Part shown: piece after piece, positions 24,061 through 37,514 of the stretch
Layout: every line of letters begins with the position of its first letter
Numbering within the stretch: the stretch's first letter is position 1
Source: Urechis unicinctus
Taxonomy: Eukaryota; Annelida; Polychaeta; Xenopneusta; Urechidae
Assembly: GCA_034190875.2 (NCBI GenBank)
Contig: JAXDRA010000384.1
Span: 1 to 64,000, forward strand
Length of the DNA: 64,000 nt
Reading direction: 5' to 3'
Notes under the pieces: model-generated
What the model saw: the letters and a program-made list of their open reading frames with translations, nothing else
Told to the model about the DNA's origin: nothing
Database searches by the model: none
Program-made: the position numbers and the translations under genes

Positions 24061-26200
24061 ACTACACTGACATCATCGTGCGCTGTATATAGAGTTCACT
24101 ACATTGACATCTTAGTCAGCTGTATATAAAGTTCGCTACACTAGCATCATCGTCCGCTGTTGATCGAGTTCCCTACACTGACATCATCGTCCGCTGTATA
24201 TAGAGTACCCTACGTTGATATTTCAGTTAGCTGTATATATAGTTCGCTACACTGACATCATCGTCCGCTTTATGTAGAGTTCACCACACTGACATCATCG
24301 TCCGCTGTATATAGAGTTTACATTGACATCTCAGTCAGCTGTATAGAGAGTTCGCTAATCTGACATCATCGTCCGCTGTATATAGAGTTCGCTACATTGA
24401 CATCTCAGCAAGCTGTATATAGAGTTCGTTACACTAACATCATCGTCTGCTGTACGTGGAGTTCGCTATACTGACATCATCGTCCGCTGAATATAGAGTT
24501 CGCTATATTGACATCTCAGTCCGCTTTATATAAAGTTCGCTATGCTGACATCATTGTCCTCTGTATATAGAGTTCTCTACATTAACATCTCAGTCGGCTG
24601 TACATGATGTTCGCTACGCTGACATCATAGTCGGCTGTACATAGAGTTCGCTACACTAACATCATCGTCCGCAGTATATAGAGTTCGCTACACAGATATT
24701 ATCGTCCGCTGTATATAGAGTTTACATTGACATCTCAGTCAGATGTATAGAGAGTTCGCTAATCTGACATCATCGTCCGCTGTATATAGAGTTCACTACA
24801 TTAACATCTCAGTCAGCTGTATATAAAGTTCGAAACGCTAACATTATCGTCCGCTGTTTATAGAGTTCGCTACACTGACATCATCGTCCGCTGTATTTAG
24901 AGTACACAACGTTGACATTTCAGAAAGCTGTATATAAAGTTTGCTACACTGACATCATCGTCCGCTGTATATAGAGATCACTACATTGACATCTCAGTCA
25001 GCTGTATATGAAGTTCGCTACGCTGACATTATCGTCCGCTGTATCTTGAGTTCACTACACTGACATCTCAGTCAGCTGTATATAAAGTTCGATACACTAA
25101 CATCATCGTCCGCAGAATATAGAGATCACTATATTGACATCTCAGTCAGCTGTATATGAAGCTCGCTACGCTGACATCATCGTGCGCTGTATATAGAGTT
25201 TACATTGACATCTCAGTCAGATGTATAGAGAGTTCGCTAATCTGACATCATCGTCCGCTGTATATAGAGTTCACTACATTGACATTTCAGTCAGCTGTAT
25301 ATAGAGTTCGCTACAATGACATCATCGTCCGCTGTATGTAGAGTTCTCCACGCTGACATCATCATGCGCTGTATATAGAGTTCACTACGCAGCATCTCAG
25401 TCAGCTGTATATAGAGTACAATACGTTGACATCATCGTCCGCTGTACATAGAGTTCGCTACACTGACATCATCGTGCGCTTTATATAATGTTCACTACAA
25501 TGACATCATCGTCCACTTTATATAGAGTTCACTACATTGACATCTCAGTCAGCTGTATATAAAGTTCGATACACTAACATTATCGTCCGCTGTTTATAGA
25601 GTTTGCTACACTGACATCATCGTCCGCTGTATATAGAGTACCCTACGTTGACATTTCATTCAGTTTTACATTGAGTTCGCTACACTAACATCATCGTCCG
25701 CTGAATATAGAGTTCGCTATATTGACATATCAGTCCGCTGAATATAAAGTTCGCTACGCTGACATCATAGTCGGCTGTACACAGAGTTCGCTACACTAAC
25801 ATAATCGTCCGCAGTATATAGAGTTCGCTACACTGATATCATCGTCCGCTGTATATAGAGTTCGAAACATTGACATCTCAGTCAGCTGTATATGGAGTTC
25901 GCTACACTAACATCATCGTCTGCTGTATGTAGAGTTCGATATACTGACATCATCGTCCGCTGAATATAGAGTTTGCTATATTGACATCTCAGTCCGCTGT
26001 ATGTAAAGTTCGCTACGCTGACATCATTGTCCGCTGAATATAGAGTTCTCTACATTAACGTCTCAGTCAGCTGTATATGAAGTTCGCTACGCTGACATTA
26101 TTGTCCGCTGTATATAGATTTTACATTGACATCTCAGTCAGCTGTATATAGAGTTCGCTACACTAACATGATCGTCAGCTGTATATAGAGTTTACATTGA
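24061..26200 (+). repeat. Mosaic segment MA, first copy
   Basis: This 2.14-kb segment matches 30261-32400 at a constant offset of 6,200 bp with no net indel, as judged by the anchor block (24497 and 30697), GCTCGCTACG (25161 and 31361) and TTCGAAACAT (25861 and 32061). Shared rare variants include TTCGCTATGCTG. It starts as R2-like sequence and passes into a new order with TATCTTGAG, GATCACTATATTG, CATTCAGTTTTAC and TTCGAAACAT monomers, the last being a hallmark of R4. Confidence 0.9.
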
Positions 26201-26518
26201 CATCTCAGTCAGCTGTATATAGAGTTCGCTACACTGATATCATCGTCCGCTGTAAACAGAGTTCACTACATTGACATTTCAGTAAGCTGTATATGAAGTT
26301 CGCTACGCTGACATCATAGTCGGCTGTACATAGAGTTCGCTACACTAACATCATCGTCCGCAGTATATAGAGTTCGCTACACAGATATCATCGTCCGCTG
26401 TATATAGAGTTCGCTACATTGACATCTCAGTAAGCTGTATATAGAGTTCGCTATATTAAGATCATCGTCTGCTGTACGTAGAGTTTGCTATACTGACATC
26501 ATCGTCCGCTGAATATAG
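26201..26518 (+). repeat. Mosaic linker including a 111-bp stretch missing from the second copy
   Basis: Bases 26201-26311 are three 37-bp monomers absent at the matching site in the second copy, where 32400 joins directly to sequence equivalent to 26312. From 26312 the offset to the second copy becomes 6,089 bp. The linker includes GTAAACAGAG and GTCGGCTGTACATAG monomers also found in R4. Confidence 0.88.
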
Positions 26519-27440
26519 AGTTCGCTATATTGACATCTCAGTCCGCTTTATATAAAGTTCGCTACGCTGACATCATTGTCCTCTGTATATAGAGTTCTCT
26601 ACATTAACATCTCAGTCGGCTGTACATGATGTTCGCTACGCTGACATCATAGTCGGCTGTACATAGAGTTCGCTACACTAACATCATCGTCCACAGTATA
26701 TAGAGTTCGCTACACAGATATTATCGTCCGCTGTATATAGAGTTTACATTGACATCTCAGTCAGATGTATAGAGAGTTCGCTAATCTGACATCATCGTCC
26801 GCTGTATATAGAGTTCACTACATTGACATTTCAGTCAGTTGTATATAGAGTTCGTTACAATGACATCATCGTCCGCTGTATGTAGAGTTCACCACGCTGA
26901 CATCATCATGCGCTGTATATAGAGTTCACTACGCAGCATTTCAGTCAGCTGTATATAGAGTACAATACGTTGACATCATCGTCCGCTGTACATAGAGTTC
27001 GCTACACTGACATCATCGTGCGCTTTATATAATGTTCACTACAATGACATCATCGTCCGCTTTATATAGAGTTCACTACATTAACATCTCAGTCAGCTGT
27101 ATATAAAGTCGAAACGCATACATTATCGTCCGCTGTTTATAGAGTTCGCTACACTGACATCATCGTCCGCTGTATTTAGAGTACACAACGTTGACATTTC
27201 AGAAAGCTGTATATAAAGTTTGCTACACTGACATCATCGTCCGCTGTATATAGAAATCACTACATTGACATCTCAGTCAGCTGTATATGAAGTTCGCTAC
27301 GCTGACATTATCGTCCGCTGTATCTTGAGTTCACTACACTGACATCTCAATCAGCTGTATATAAAGTTCGATATACTAACATCATCGTCCGCAGAATATA
27401 GAGATCACTATATTGACATCTCAGTCAGCTGTATATGAAG
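26519..27440 (+). repeat. Mosaic segment MB, first copy
   Basis: This segment matches 29336-30257 at an offset of 2,817 bp, seen at the anchor block start and at GCTCGCTACG (27440 and 30257). Both share the rare TAGAAATCAC variant. Order is anchor block, GTACATGATG, short B monomer with CAGATG, TTCGTTACAATG, CATCATCATGCGC, GTACAATACG, GTCGAAACGC, GTACACAACG, TATCTTGAG. A third, related version lies at 51128-52040. Confidence 0.88.
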
Positions 27441-29335
27441 CTCGCTACGCTGACATCATCGTGCGCTGTATATAGAGTTTACATTGACATCTCAGTCAGA
27501 TGTATAGAGAGTTCGCTAATCTGACATCATCGTCCGCTGTATATAGAGTTCACTACATTGACATTTCAGTCAGTTGTATATAGAGTTCGCTACAATGACA
27601 TCATCGTACGCTGTATGTAGAGTTCACCACGCTGACATCATCATGCGCTGTATATAGAGTTCACTACGCAGCATCTCAGTCAGCTGTATATAGAGTACAA
27701 TACGTTGACATCATCGTCCGCTGTACATAGAGTTCGCTATATTGACATCATCGTGCGCTTTATATAATGTTCACTACAATGACATCATCGTCCGCTTTAT
27801 ATAGAGTTCACTACATTGACATCTCAGTCAGCTGTATATGAAGTTCGCTACGCTGTTATCATCGTCCGCTGTTTATAGAGTTCGCTACACTGACATCATC
27901 GTCCGCTGTATTTAGAGATCACTACATTGACATCTCAGTCAGCTGTATATGGAGTTCGCTACGCTGACATCATCGTCCGCTGTAAATAGAGTTCACTACA
28001 CTAACATCATCGTCCGTTGTATATACAGTTCACTACATTGACATCTCAGTCAGCTGTATATGAAGTTCGCAACGCTGACATCATTGTCCGCTGTATATAG
28101 AGTTTACATTGACATTTCAGTCAGCTGTATATAGAGTACACTACGTTGACATCATCGTCTGCTGTATGCAGAGTTCACTTTTATTCACACATAATTGTCA
28201 GCCGTATATTGACTACGCTACACTGACATTATAGTCAGCTGTATATAAAGTTCGCTGAATTGACATCATTGTCAGCTGTATATAGAGTTCGCTACACTAA
28301 CATGATAGTCCGCTGTTGATCGAGTTCCCTACACTGACATCATCGTCCGCTGTATATAGAGTTCACTACATTGACATCTCAGTCAGCTTTATATAGAATA
28401 CACTAGGTTGACATCTTCGTCCGCTGTATATAGAGATCGCTACACTGACATCATCGTGCGCTGTATAAAATGTTCACTACACTGACATCATCGTCCGCTG
28501 TATATAGAGTTCACTACATTGACATCTCAGTCAGCTGTATATGAAGTTCGCTACGCTGACTTCATCGTCCGCTGTATTTAGAGTTTACATTGACATCTCA
28601 GTCAGCTGTATAGAGAGTTCGCTAATCTGACATCATCGTCCGCTGTATATAGAGTTCACTACATTGACATTTCAGTCAGCTGTATATATAGTGCGCTACA
28701 CTAACATCATCGTCCGCTGTATATAGAGTTTACATTGACATCTCAGTCAGCTGTATATGGAGTTCGCTACACTGATATCATCGTCCGCTGTATATAGAGT
28801 TCGCTACATTGACATCTCAGTAAGCTGTATATAGAGTTCGCTACATTGATCATATGAAGTTAGCTACGCTGAAATCATCGTGCGCTGTATATAGAGTTCA
28901 CTGCACTGACATCATCGTGCGCTGTATATAGAGTTCACTACATTGACATCTTAGTCAGCTGTATATAAAGTTCGCTACACTAGCATCATCGTCCGCTGTT
29001 GATCGAGTTCCCTACACTGACATCATCGTCCGCTGTATATAGAGTACCCTACGTTGATATTTCAGTTAGCTGTATATATAGTTCGTTACACTGAAATCAT
29101 CGTCCGCTTTATGTAGAGTTCACCACACTGACATCATCGTCCGCTGTATATAGAGTTTACATTGACATCTCAGTCAGCTGTATAGAGAGTTCGCTAATCT
29201 GACATCATCGTTCGCTGTATATAGAGTTCGCTACATTGACATCACAGTAAGCTGTATATAGAGTTCGCTACACTAACATCATCGTCTGCTGTACGTAGAG
29301 TTCGCTATACAGACATCATCGTCCGCTGAATATAG
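27441..29335 (+). repeat. Mosaic spacer, R1/R3-like, with a shortened middle
   Basis: The first part repeats the CAGATG short B monomer series and the GTACAATACG monomers. From about 27880 the order follows R3 as seen at 34130-35200: GTAAATAGAG, GTATATACAG, the divergent monomer (TTCACATAAT region at 28184, with an extra AC), ACTAGGTTG and the 23-bp monomer near 28848. Landmark spacing is about 110 bp shorter than in R3; monomers between the GTTGATCGAG group and ACTAGGTTG (near 28350) have been lost. Confidence 0.82.
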
Positions 29336-30260
29336 AGTTCGCTATATTGACATCTCAGTCCGCTTTATATAAAGTTCGCTACGCTGACATCATTGTCCTC
29401 TGTATATAGAGTTCTCTACATTAACATCTCAGTCGGCTGTACATGATGTTCGCTACGCTGACATCATAGTCGGCTGTACATAGAGTTCGCTACACTAACA
29501 TCATCGTCCGCAGTATATAGAGTTCGCTACACAGATATTATCGTCCGCTGTATATAGAGTTTACATTGACATCTCAGTCAGATGTATAGAGAGTTCGCTA
29601 ATCTGACATCATCGTCCGTTGTATATAGAGTTCACTACATTGACATTTCAGTCAGTTGTATATAGAGTTCGTTACAATGACATCATCGTCCGCTGTATGT
29701 AGAGTTCACCACGCTGACATCATCATGCGCTGTATATAGAGTTCACTACGCAGCATTTCAGTCAGCTGTATATAGAGTACAATACGTTGACATCATCGTC
29801 CGCTGTACATAGAGTTCGCTACACTGACATCATCGTGCGCTTTATATAATGTTCACTACAATGACATCATCGTCCGCTTTATATAGAGTTCACTACATTA
29901 ACATCTCAGTCAGCTGTATATAAAGTCGAAACGCTAACATTATCGTCCGCTGTTTATAGAGTTCGCTACACTGACATCATCGTCCGCTGTATTTAGAGTA
30001 CACAACGTTGACATTTCAGAAAGCTGTATATAAAGTTTGCTACACTGACATCATCGTCCGCTGTATATAGAAATCACTACATTGACATCTCAGTCAGTTG
30101 TTTATGAAGTTCGCTACGATGACATTATCGTCCGCTGTATCTTGAGTTCACTACACTGACATCTCAGTCAGCTGTATATAAAGTTCGATATACTAACATC
30201 ATCGTCCGCAGAATATAGAGATCACTATATTGACATCTCAGTCAGCTGTATATGAAGCTC
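29336..30260 (+). repeat. Mosaic segment MB, second copy
   Basis: This is the 2,817-bp-offset duplicate of 26519-27440, with occasional substitutions such as TTGTTTATGAAG near 30090 and CTACGATGACATTATCG near 30115. It ends in the GCTCGCTACG monomer, where the second MA copy begins, so MB and MA copies are directly abutted at about 30260. Confidence 0.87.
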
Positions 30261-32400
30261 GCTACGCTGACATCACCGTGCGCTGTATATAGAGTTCACT
30301 ACATTGACATCTTAGTCAGCTGTATATAAAGTTCGCTACACTAGCATCATCGTCCGCTGTTGATCGAGTTCCCTACACTGACATCATCGTCCGCTGTATA
30401 TAGAGTACCCTACGTTGATATTTCAGTTAGCTGTATATATAGTTCGCTACACTGACATCATCGTCCGCTTTATGTAGAGTTCACCACACTGACATCATCG
30501 TCCGCTGTATATAGAGTTTACATTGACATCTCAGTCAGCTGTATAGAGAGTTCGCTAATCTGACATCATCGTCCGCTGTATATAGAGTTCGCTACATTGA
30601 CATCTCAGTAAGCTGTATATAGAGTTCGCTACACTAACATCATCGTCTGCTGTATGTAGAGTTCGCTATACTGACATCATCGTCCGCTGAATATAGAGTT
30701 CGCTATATTGACATCTCAGTCCGCTTTATATAAAGTTCGCTATGCTGACATCATTGTCCTCTGTATATAGAGTTCTCTACATTAACATCTCAGTCGGCTG
30801 TACATGAAGTTAGCTACGCTGACATCATAGTCGGCTGTACATAGAGTTCGCTACACTAACATCATCGTCCGCAGTATATAGAGTTCGCTACACAGATATT
30901 ATCGTCCGCTGTATATAGAGTTTACATTGACATCTCAGTCAGATGTATAGAGAGTTCGCTAATCTGACATCATCGTCCGCTTTATATAGAGTTCACTACA
31001 TTAACATCTCAGTCAGCTGTATATAAAGTTCGAAACGCTAACATTATCGTCCGCTGTTTATAGAGTTCGCTACACTGACATCATCGTCCGCTGTATTTAG
31101 AGTACACAACGTTGACATTTCAGAAAGCTGTATATAAAGTTTGCTACACTGACATCATCGTCCGCTGTATATAGAGATCACTACATTGACATCTCAGTCA
31201 GCTGTATATGAAGTTCGCTACGCTGACATTATCGTCCGCTGTATCTTGAGTTCACTACACTGACATCTCAGTCAGCTGTATATAAAGTTCGATACACTAA
31301 CATCATCGTCCGCAGAATATAGAGATCACTATATTGACATCTCAGTCAGCTGTATATGAAGCTCGCTACGCTGACATCATCGTGCGCTGTATATAGAGTT
31401 TACATTGACATCTCAGTCAGATGTATAGAGAGTTCGCTAATCTGACATCATCGTCCGCTGTATATAGAGTTCACTACATTGACATTTCAGTCAGCTGTAT
31501 ATAGAGTTCGCTACAATGACATCATCGTCCGCTGTATGTAGAGTTCTCCACGCTGACATCATCATGCGCTGTATATAGAGTTCACTACGCAGCATCTCAG
31601 TCAGCTGTATATAGAGTACAATACGTTGACATCATCGTCCGCTGTACATAGAGTTCGCTACACTGACATCATCGTGCGCTTTATATAATGTTCACTACAA
31701 TGACATCATCGTCCGCTTTATATAGAGTTCACTGCATTGACATCTCAGTCAGCTGTATATAAAGTTCGATACACTAACATTATCGTCCGCTGTTTATAGA
31801 GTTCGCTACACTGACATCATCGTCCGCTGTATATAGAGTACCCTACGTTGACATTTCATTCAGTTTTACATTGAGTTCGCTACACTAACATCATCGTCCG
31901 CTGAATATAGAGTTCGCTATATTGACATATCAGTCCGCTGAATATAAAGTACGCTACGCTGACATCATAGTCGGCTGTACACAGAGTTCGCTACACTAAC
32001 ATAATCGTCCGCAGTATATAGAGTTCGCTACACTGATATCATCGTCCGCTGTATATAGAGTTCGAAACATTGACATCTCAGTCAGCTGTATATGGAGTTC
32101 GCTACACTAACATCATCGTCTGCTGTATGTAGAGTTCGATATACTGACATCATCGTCCGCTGAATATAGAGTTTGCTTTATTGACATCTCAGTCCGCTGT
32201 ATGTAAAGTTCGCTACGCTGACATCATTGTCCGCTGAATATAGAGTTCTCTACATTAACGTCTCAGTCAGCTGTATATGAAGTTCGCTACGCTGACATTA
32301 TTGTCCGCTGTATATAGATTTTACATTGACATCTCAGTCAGCTGTATATAGAGTTCGCTACACTAACATGATCGTCAGCTGTATATAGAGTTTACATTGA
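30261..32400 (+). repeat. Mosaic segment MA, second copy
   Basis: This duplicates 24061-26200 at an offset of 6,200 bp with only scattered substitutions, for example GTACATGAAGTTAGC against GTACATGATGTTCGC, and CACTGCATTG against CACTACATTG. It ends at a deletion join: TTTACATTGACATC runs straight into ATAGTCGG near 32402. Confidence 0.9.
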
Positions 32401-33029
32401 CATCATAGTCGGCTGTACATAGAGTTCGCTACACTAACATCATCGTCCGCAGTATATAGAGTTCGCTACACAGATATCATCGTCCGCTGTATATAGAGTT
32501 CGCTACATTGACATCTCAGTAAGCTGTATATAGAGTTCGCTATATTAAGATCATCGTCTGCTGTACGTAGAGTTTGCTATACTGACATCATCGTCCGCTG
32601 AATATAGAGTTAGCTAAATTGACATCTCAGTCCGCTGTACATAAAGTTCGCTACGCTGACATCAATGTCCGCTGTATATAGAGTTCTCTACATTAACATC
32701 TCAGTCGGCTGTATATGAAGTTCGCTAAGCTGACATCATCGTACGCTGTATATAGAGTTTACATTGACATCTCAGTCAGATGTATAGAGAGTTCGCTAAT
32801 CTGACATCATCGTCCGCTGTATATAGAGTTCACTACATTGACATTTCAGTCAGTTGTATATAGAGTTCGCTACAATGACATCATCGTCCGCTGTATGTAG
32901 AGTTCACCACGCTGACATCATCATGCGCTGTATATAGAGTTCACTACGCAGCATCTCAGTCAGCTGTATATAGAGTACAATACGTTGACATCATCGTCCG
33001 CTGTACATAGAGTTCGCTACACTGACATC
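32401..33029 (+). repeat. Mosaic to R3 transition
   Basis: This linker contains monomers later found in fixed order in R4: CTATATTAAGATC, TTAGCTAAATTG, CATCAATGTCC, the CAGATG short B monomer, TTCGCTACAATG, CATCATCATGCGC and GTACAATACG. It is thus a possible source or relative of the R4 unit about 20-27 kb away. It leads into the R3 array at about 33030. Confidence 0.8.
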
Positions 33030-35387
33030 ATCGTGCGCTTTATATAATGTTCACTACAATGACATCATCGTCCGCTTTATATAGAGTTCACTACATTGAC
33101 ATCTCAGTCAGCTGTATATGAATTTCGCTACACTGACATCATCGTCCGCTGTATATAGAGTACACAACGTTGACATTTCAGAAAGCTGTATATAAAGTTT
33201 GCTACACTGACATCATCGTCCGCTGTATATAGAGTTCACTACATAGACATCTCAGTCAGCTGTATATGGAGTTCACTACGCTGATATCATTGTCAGCTGT
33301 ATATAGAGTTCGCTACGCTGATATCATATTCCGCTCTATTTAGAGTTCACTACATTGACATCTCAGTCAGCTGTATATAATGTTCGCTACACTAACATCA
33401 TCGTCCGCTGTTGATCGAGTTCCCTACACTGACATCATTGTCCGCTGTATATAGAGTACCCTACGTTGATATTTCAGTCAGCTGTATATATAGTTCGCTA
33501 CACTGACATCATCGTCCGCTTTATGTAGAGTTCACCACACTGACATCATCGTGTGCTGTTTATAGAGTTCACTACGCAGATATCTCAGTCATCTGTATAT
33601 AGAGTACACTACGTTGACATCATCGTCCGCTGTATATAGAGTTCGCTACACTGACATCATAGTGCGCTGTATAAAATGTTCACTACACTGACATCATCGT
33701 CCGCTGTATATAGAGTTCACTACATTGACATCTCAGTCAGCTGTATATGAAGTTCGCTACGCTGACGTCATCGTCCGCTGTATATAGAGTTTACATTGAC
33801 ATCTTAGTCAGCTGTATAGATAGTTCGCTAATCTGACATCATCGTCCGCTGTATATAGAGTTCACTACATTGACATTTCAGTCAGCTGTATATAGAGTTC
33901 GCTACACTAACATCATCGTCCGCTGTATATAGAGTTTACATTGACATCTCAGTCACCTGTATATAGAGTTCGCTACACTGATATCATCGTGCGCTTTTAT
34001 ATAATGTTCACTACAATGACATCATCGTCCGCTTTATATAGAGTTCACTACATTAACATCTCAGTCAGCTGTATATAAAGTTCGAAAAACGCTAACATTA
34101 TCGTCCGCTGTTTATAGAGTTTGCTACACTGACATCATCGTCCGCTGTATTTAGAGATCACTACATTGACATCTCAGTCAGCTGTATATGGAGTTCGCTA
34201 CGCTGACATCATCGTCCGCTGTAAATAGAGTTCGCTACACTAACATCATCGTCCGTTGTATATACAGTTCACTACATTGACATCTCAGTCAGCTGTATAT
34301 GAAGTTCGCAACGCTGACATCATTGTCCGCTGTATATAGAGTTTACATTGACATTTCAGTCAGCTGTATATAGAGTACACTACGTTGACATCATCGTCTG
34401 CTGTATGCAGAGTTCACTTTATTCACATAATTGTCAGCCGTATATTGACTACGCTGCACTGACATTATAGTCAGCTGTATATAAAGTTCGCTGAATTGAC
34501 ATCATTGTCAGCTGTATATAGAGTTCGCTACACTAACATGATCGTCCGCTGTTGATCGAGTTCCCTACACTGACATCATCGTCCGCTGTATATAGAGTAC
34601 CCTACGTTGATATTTCAGTCAGCTGTATATATAGTTCGCTACACTGACATCATCGTCCGCTTTATGTAGAGTTCACCACACTGACATCATCGTGTGCTGT
34701 ATATAGAGTTCACTACGCAGACATCTCAGTCAGCTGTATATAGAATACACTAGGTTGACATCATCGTCCGCTGTATATAGAGATCGCTACACTGATATCA
34801 TCGTGCGCTGTATAAAATGTTCACTACACTGACATCATCGTCCGCTGTATATAGAGTTTACTACATTGACATCTCAGTCAGCTGTATATGAAGTTCGCTA
34901 CGCTGACTTCATCGTCCGCTGTATTTAGAGTTTACATTGACATCTCAGTCAGCTGTATAGAGAGTTCGCTAATCTGACATCATCGTCCGCTGTATATAGA
35001 GTTCACTACATTGACATTTCAGTCAGCTGTATATATAGTGCGCTACACTAACATCATCGTCCGCTGTATATAGAGTTTACATTGACATCTCAGTCAGCTG
35101 TATATGGAGTTCGCTACACTGATATCATCGTCCGCTGTATATAGAGTTCGTTACATTGACATCTCAGTAAGCTGTATATAGAGTTCGCTACATTGATCAT
35201 ATGAAGTTAGCTACGCTTACATCATCGTGCGCTGTATATAGAGTTCACTACACTGACATCATCGTGCGCTGTATATAGAGTTCACTACATTGTCATCTTA
35301 GTCAGCTGTATATAAAGTTCGCTACACTAGCATCATCGTCCGCTGTATATAGAGTTCACTACATAGACATCTCAGTCAGCTGTATAT
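33030..35387 (+). repeat. R3 array start and unit a (2,120 bp from 33268)
   Basis: R3 units are counted from GGAGTTCACTACGCTG, which starts at 33268, 35388 and 37515. The order is very like R1 (GTTGATCGAG, TGACGTCA at 33763, the TTCACATAAT monomer at 34422, ACTAGGTTG, 23-bp monomer near 35196) but the unit is about 2.12 kb, not 3.47 kb. The lead-in 33030-33267 contains the rare TATGAATTTCGC variant at 33118, which returns at 40879. Confidence 0.9.
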
Positions 35388-37514
35388 GGAGTTCACTACG
35401 CTGATATCATTGTCAGCTGTATATAGAGTTCGCTACGCTGATATCATATTCCGCTCTATTTAGAGTTCACTACATTGACATCTCAGTCAGCTGTATATAA
35501 AGTTCGCTACACTAACATCATCGTCCGCTGTTGATCGAGTTCCCTACACTGACATCATTGTCCGCTGCATATAGAGTACCCTACGTTGATATTTCAGTCT
35601 GCTGTATATATAGTTCGCTACACTGACATCATCGTCCGCTTTATGTAGAGTTCACCACACTGACATCATCGTGTGCTGTTTTTATAGAGTTCACTACGCT
35701 GATATCTCAGTCATCTGTATATAGAGTACACTACGTTGACATCATCGTCCGCTGTATATAGAGTTCGCTACACTGACATCATAGTGCGCTGTATAAAATG
35801 TTCACTACACTGACATCATCGTCCGCTGTATATAGAGTTCACTACATTGACATCTCAGTCAGCTGTATATGAAGTTCGCTACGCTGACGTCATCGTCCGC
35901 TGTATATAGAGTTTACATTGACATCTTAGTCAGCTGTATAGATAGTTCGCTAATCTGACATCATCGTCCGCTGTATATAGAGTTCACTACATTGACATTT
36001 CAGTCAGCTGTATATAGAGTTCGCTACACTAACATCATCGTCCGCTGTATATAGAGTTTACATTGACATCTCAGTCACCTGTATATAGAGTTCGCTACAC
36101 TGATATCATCGTGCGCTTTATATAATGTTCACTACAATGACATCATCGTCCGCTTTATATAGAGTTCACTACATTAACATCTCAGTCAGCTGTATATAAA
36201 GTTCGAAACGCTAACATTATCGTCCGCTGTTTATAGAGTTTGCTACACTGACATCATCGTCCGCTGTATTTAGAGATCACTACATTGACATCTCAGTCAG
36301 CTGTATATGGAGTTCGCTACGCTGACATCATCGTCCGCTGTAAATAGAGTTCGCTACACTAACATCATCGTCCGTTGTATATACAGTTCACTACATTGAC
36401 ATCTCAGTCAGCTGTATATGAAGTTCGCAACGCTGACATCATTGTCCGCTGTATATAGAGTTAACATTGACATTTCAGTCAGCTGTATATAGAGTACACT
36501 ACGTTGACATCATCGTCTGCTGTATGCAGAGTTCACTTTATTCACATAATTGTCAGCCGTATATTGACTAGGCTGCACTGACATTATAGTCAGCTGTATA
36601 TAAAGTTCGCTGAATTGACATCATTGTCAGCTGTATATAGAGTTCGCTACACTAACATGATCGTCCGCTGTTGATCGAGTTCCCTACACTGACATCATCG
36701 TCCGCTGTATATAGAGTACCCTACGTTGATATTTCAGTCAGCTGTATATATAGTTCGCTACACTGACATCATCGTCCGCTTTATGTAGAGTTCACCACAC
36801 TGACATCATCGTGTGCTGTATATAGAGTTCACTACGCAGACATCTCAGTCAGCTGTATATAGAATACACTAGGTTGACATCATCGTCCGCTGTATATAGA
36901 GATCGCTACACTACACTGACATCATCATCGTGCGCTGTATAAAATGTTCACTACACTGACATCATCGTCCGCTGTATATAGAGTTTACTACATTGACATC
37001 TCAGTCAGCTGTATATGAAGTTCGCTACGCTGACTTCATCGTCCGCTGTATTTAGAGTTTACATTGACATCTCAGTCAGCTGTATAGAGAGTTCGCTAAT
37101 CTGACATCATCGTCCGCTGTATATAGAGTTCACTACATTGACATTTCAGTCAGCTGTATATATAGTGCGCTACACTAACATCATCGTCCGCTGTATATAG
37201 AGTTTACATTGACATCTCAGTCAGCTGTATATGGAGTTCGCTACACTGATATCATCGTCCGCTGTATATAGAGTTCGCTACATTGACATCTCAGTAAGCT
37301 GTATATAGAGTTCGCTACATTGATCATATGAAGTTAGCTACGCTTACATCATCGTGCGCTGTATATAGAGTTCACTACACTGACATCATCGTGCGCTGTA
37401 TATAGAGTTCACTACATTGTCATCTTAGTCAGCTGTATATAAAGTTCGCTACACTAGCATCATCGTCCGCTGTATATAGAGTTCACTACATAGACATCTC
37501 AGTCAGCTGTATAT
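35388..37514 (+). repeat. R3 unit b (2,127 bp)
   Basis: Landmarks follow unit a, with TGACGTCA at 35885 and TTCACATAAT at 36541. Private variants are GTTAACATTGAC near 36461 and GACTAGGCTGC near 36567; both return near 44150-44260, showing that this unit was copied. About 8 extra bases at 36905-36930 (CTACACTACACTG, CATCATCATCG) account for the slightly greater length. Confidence 0.9.
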
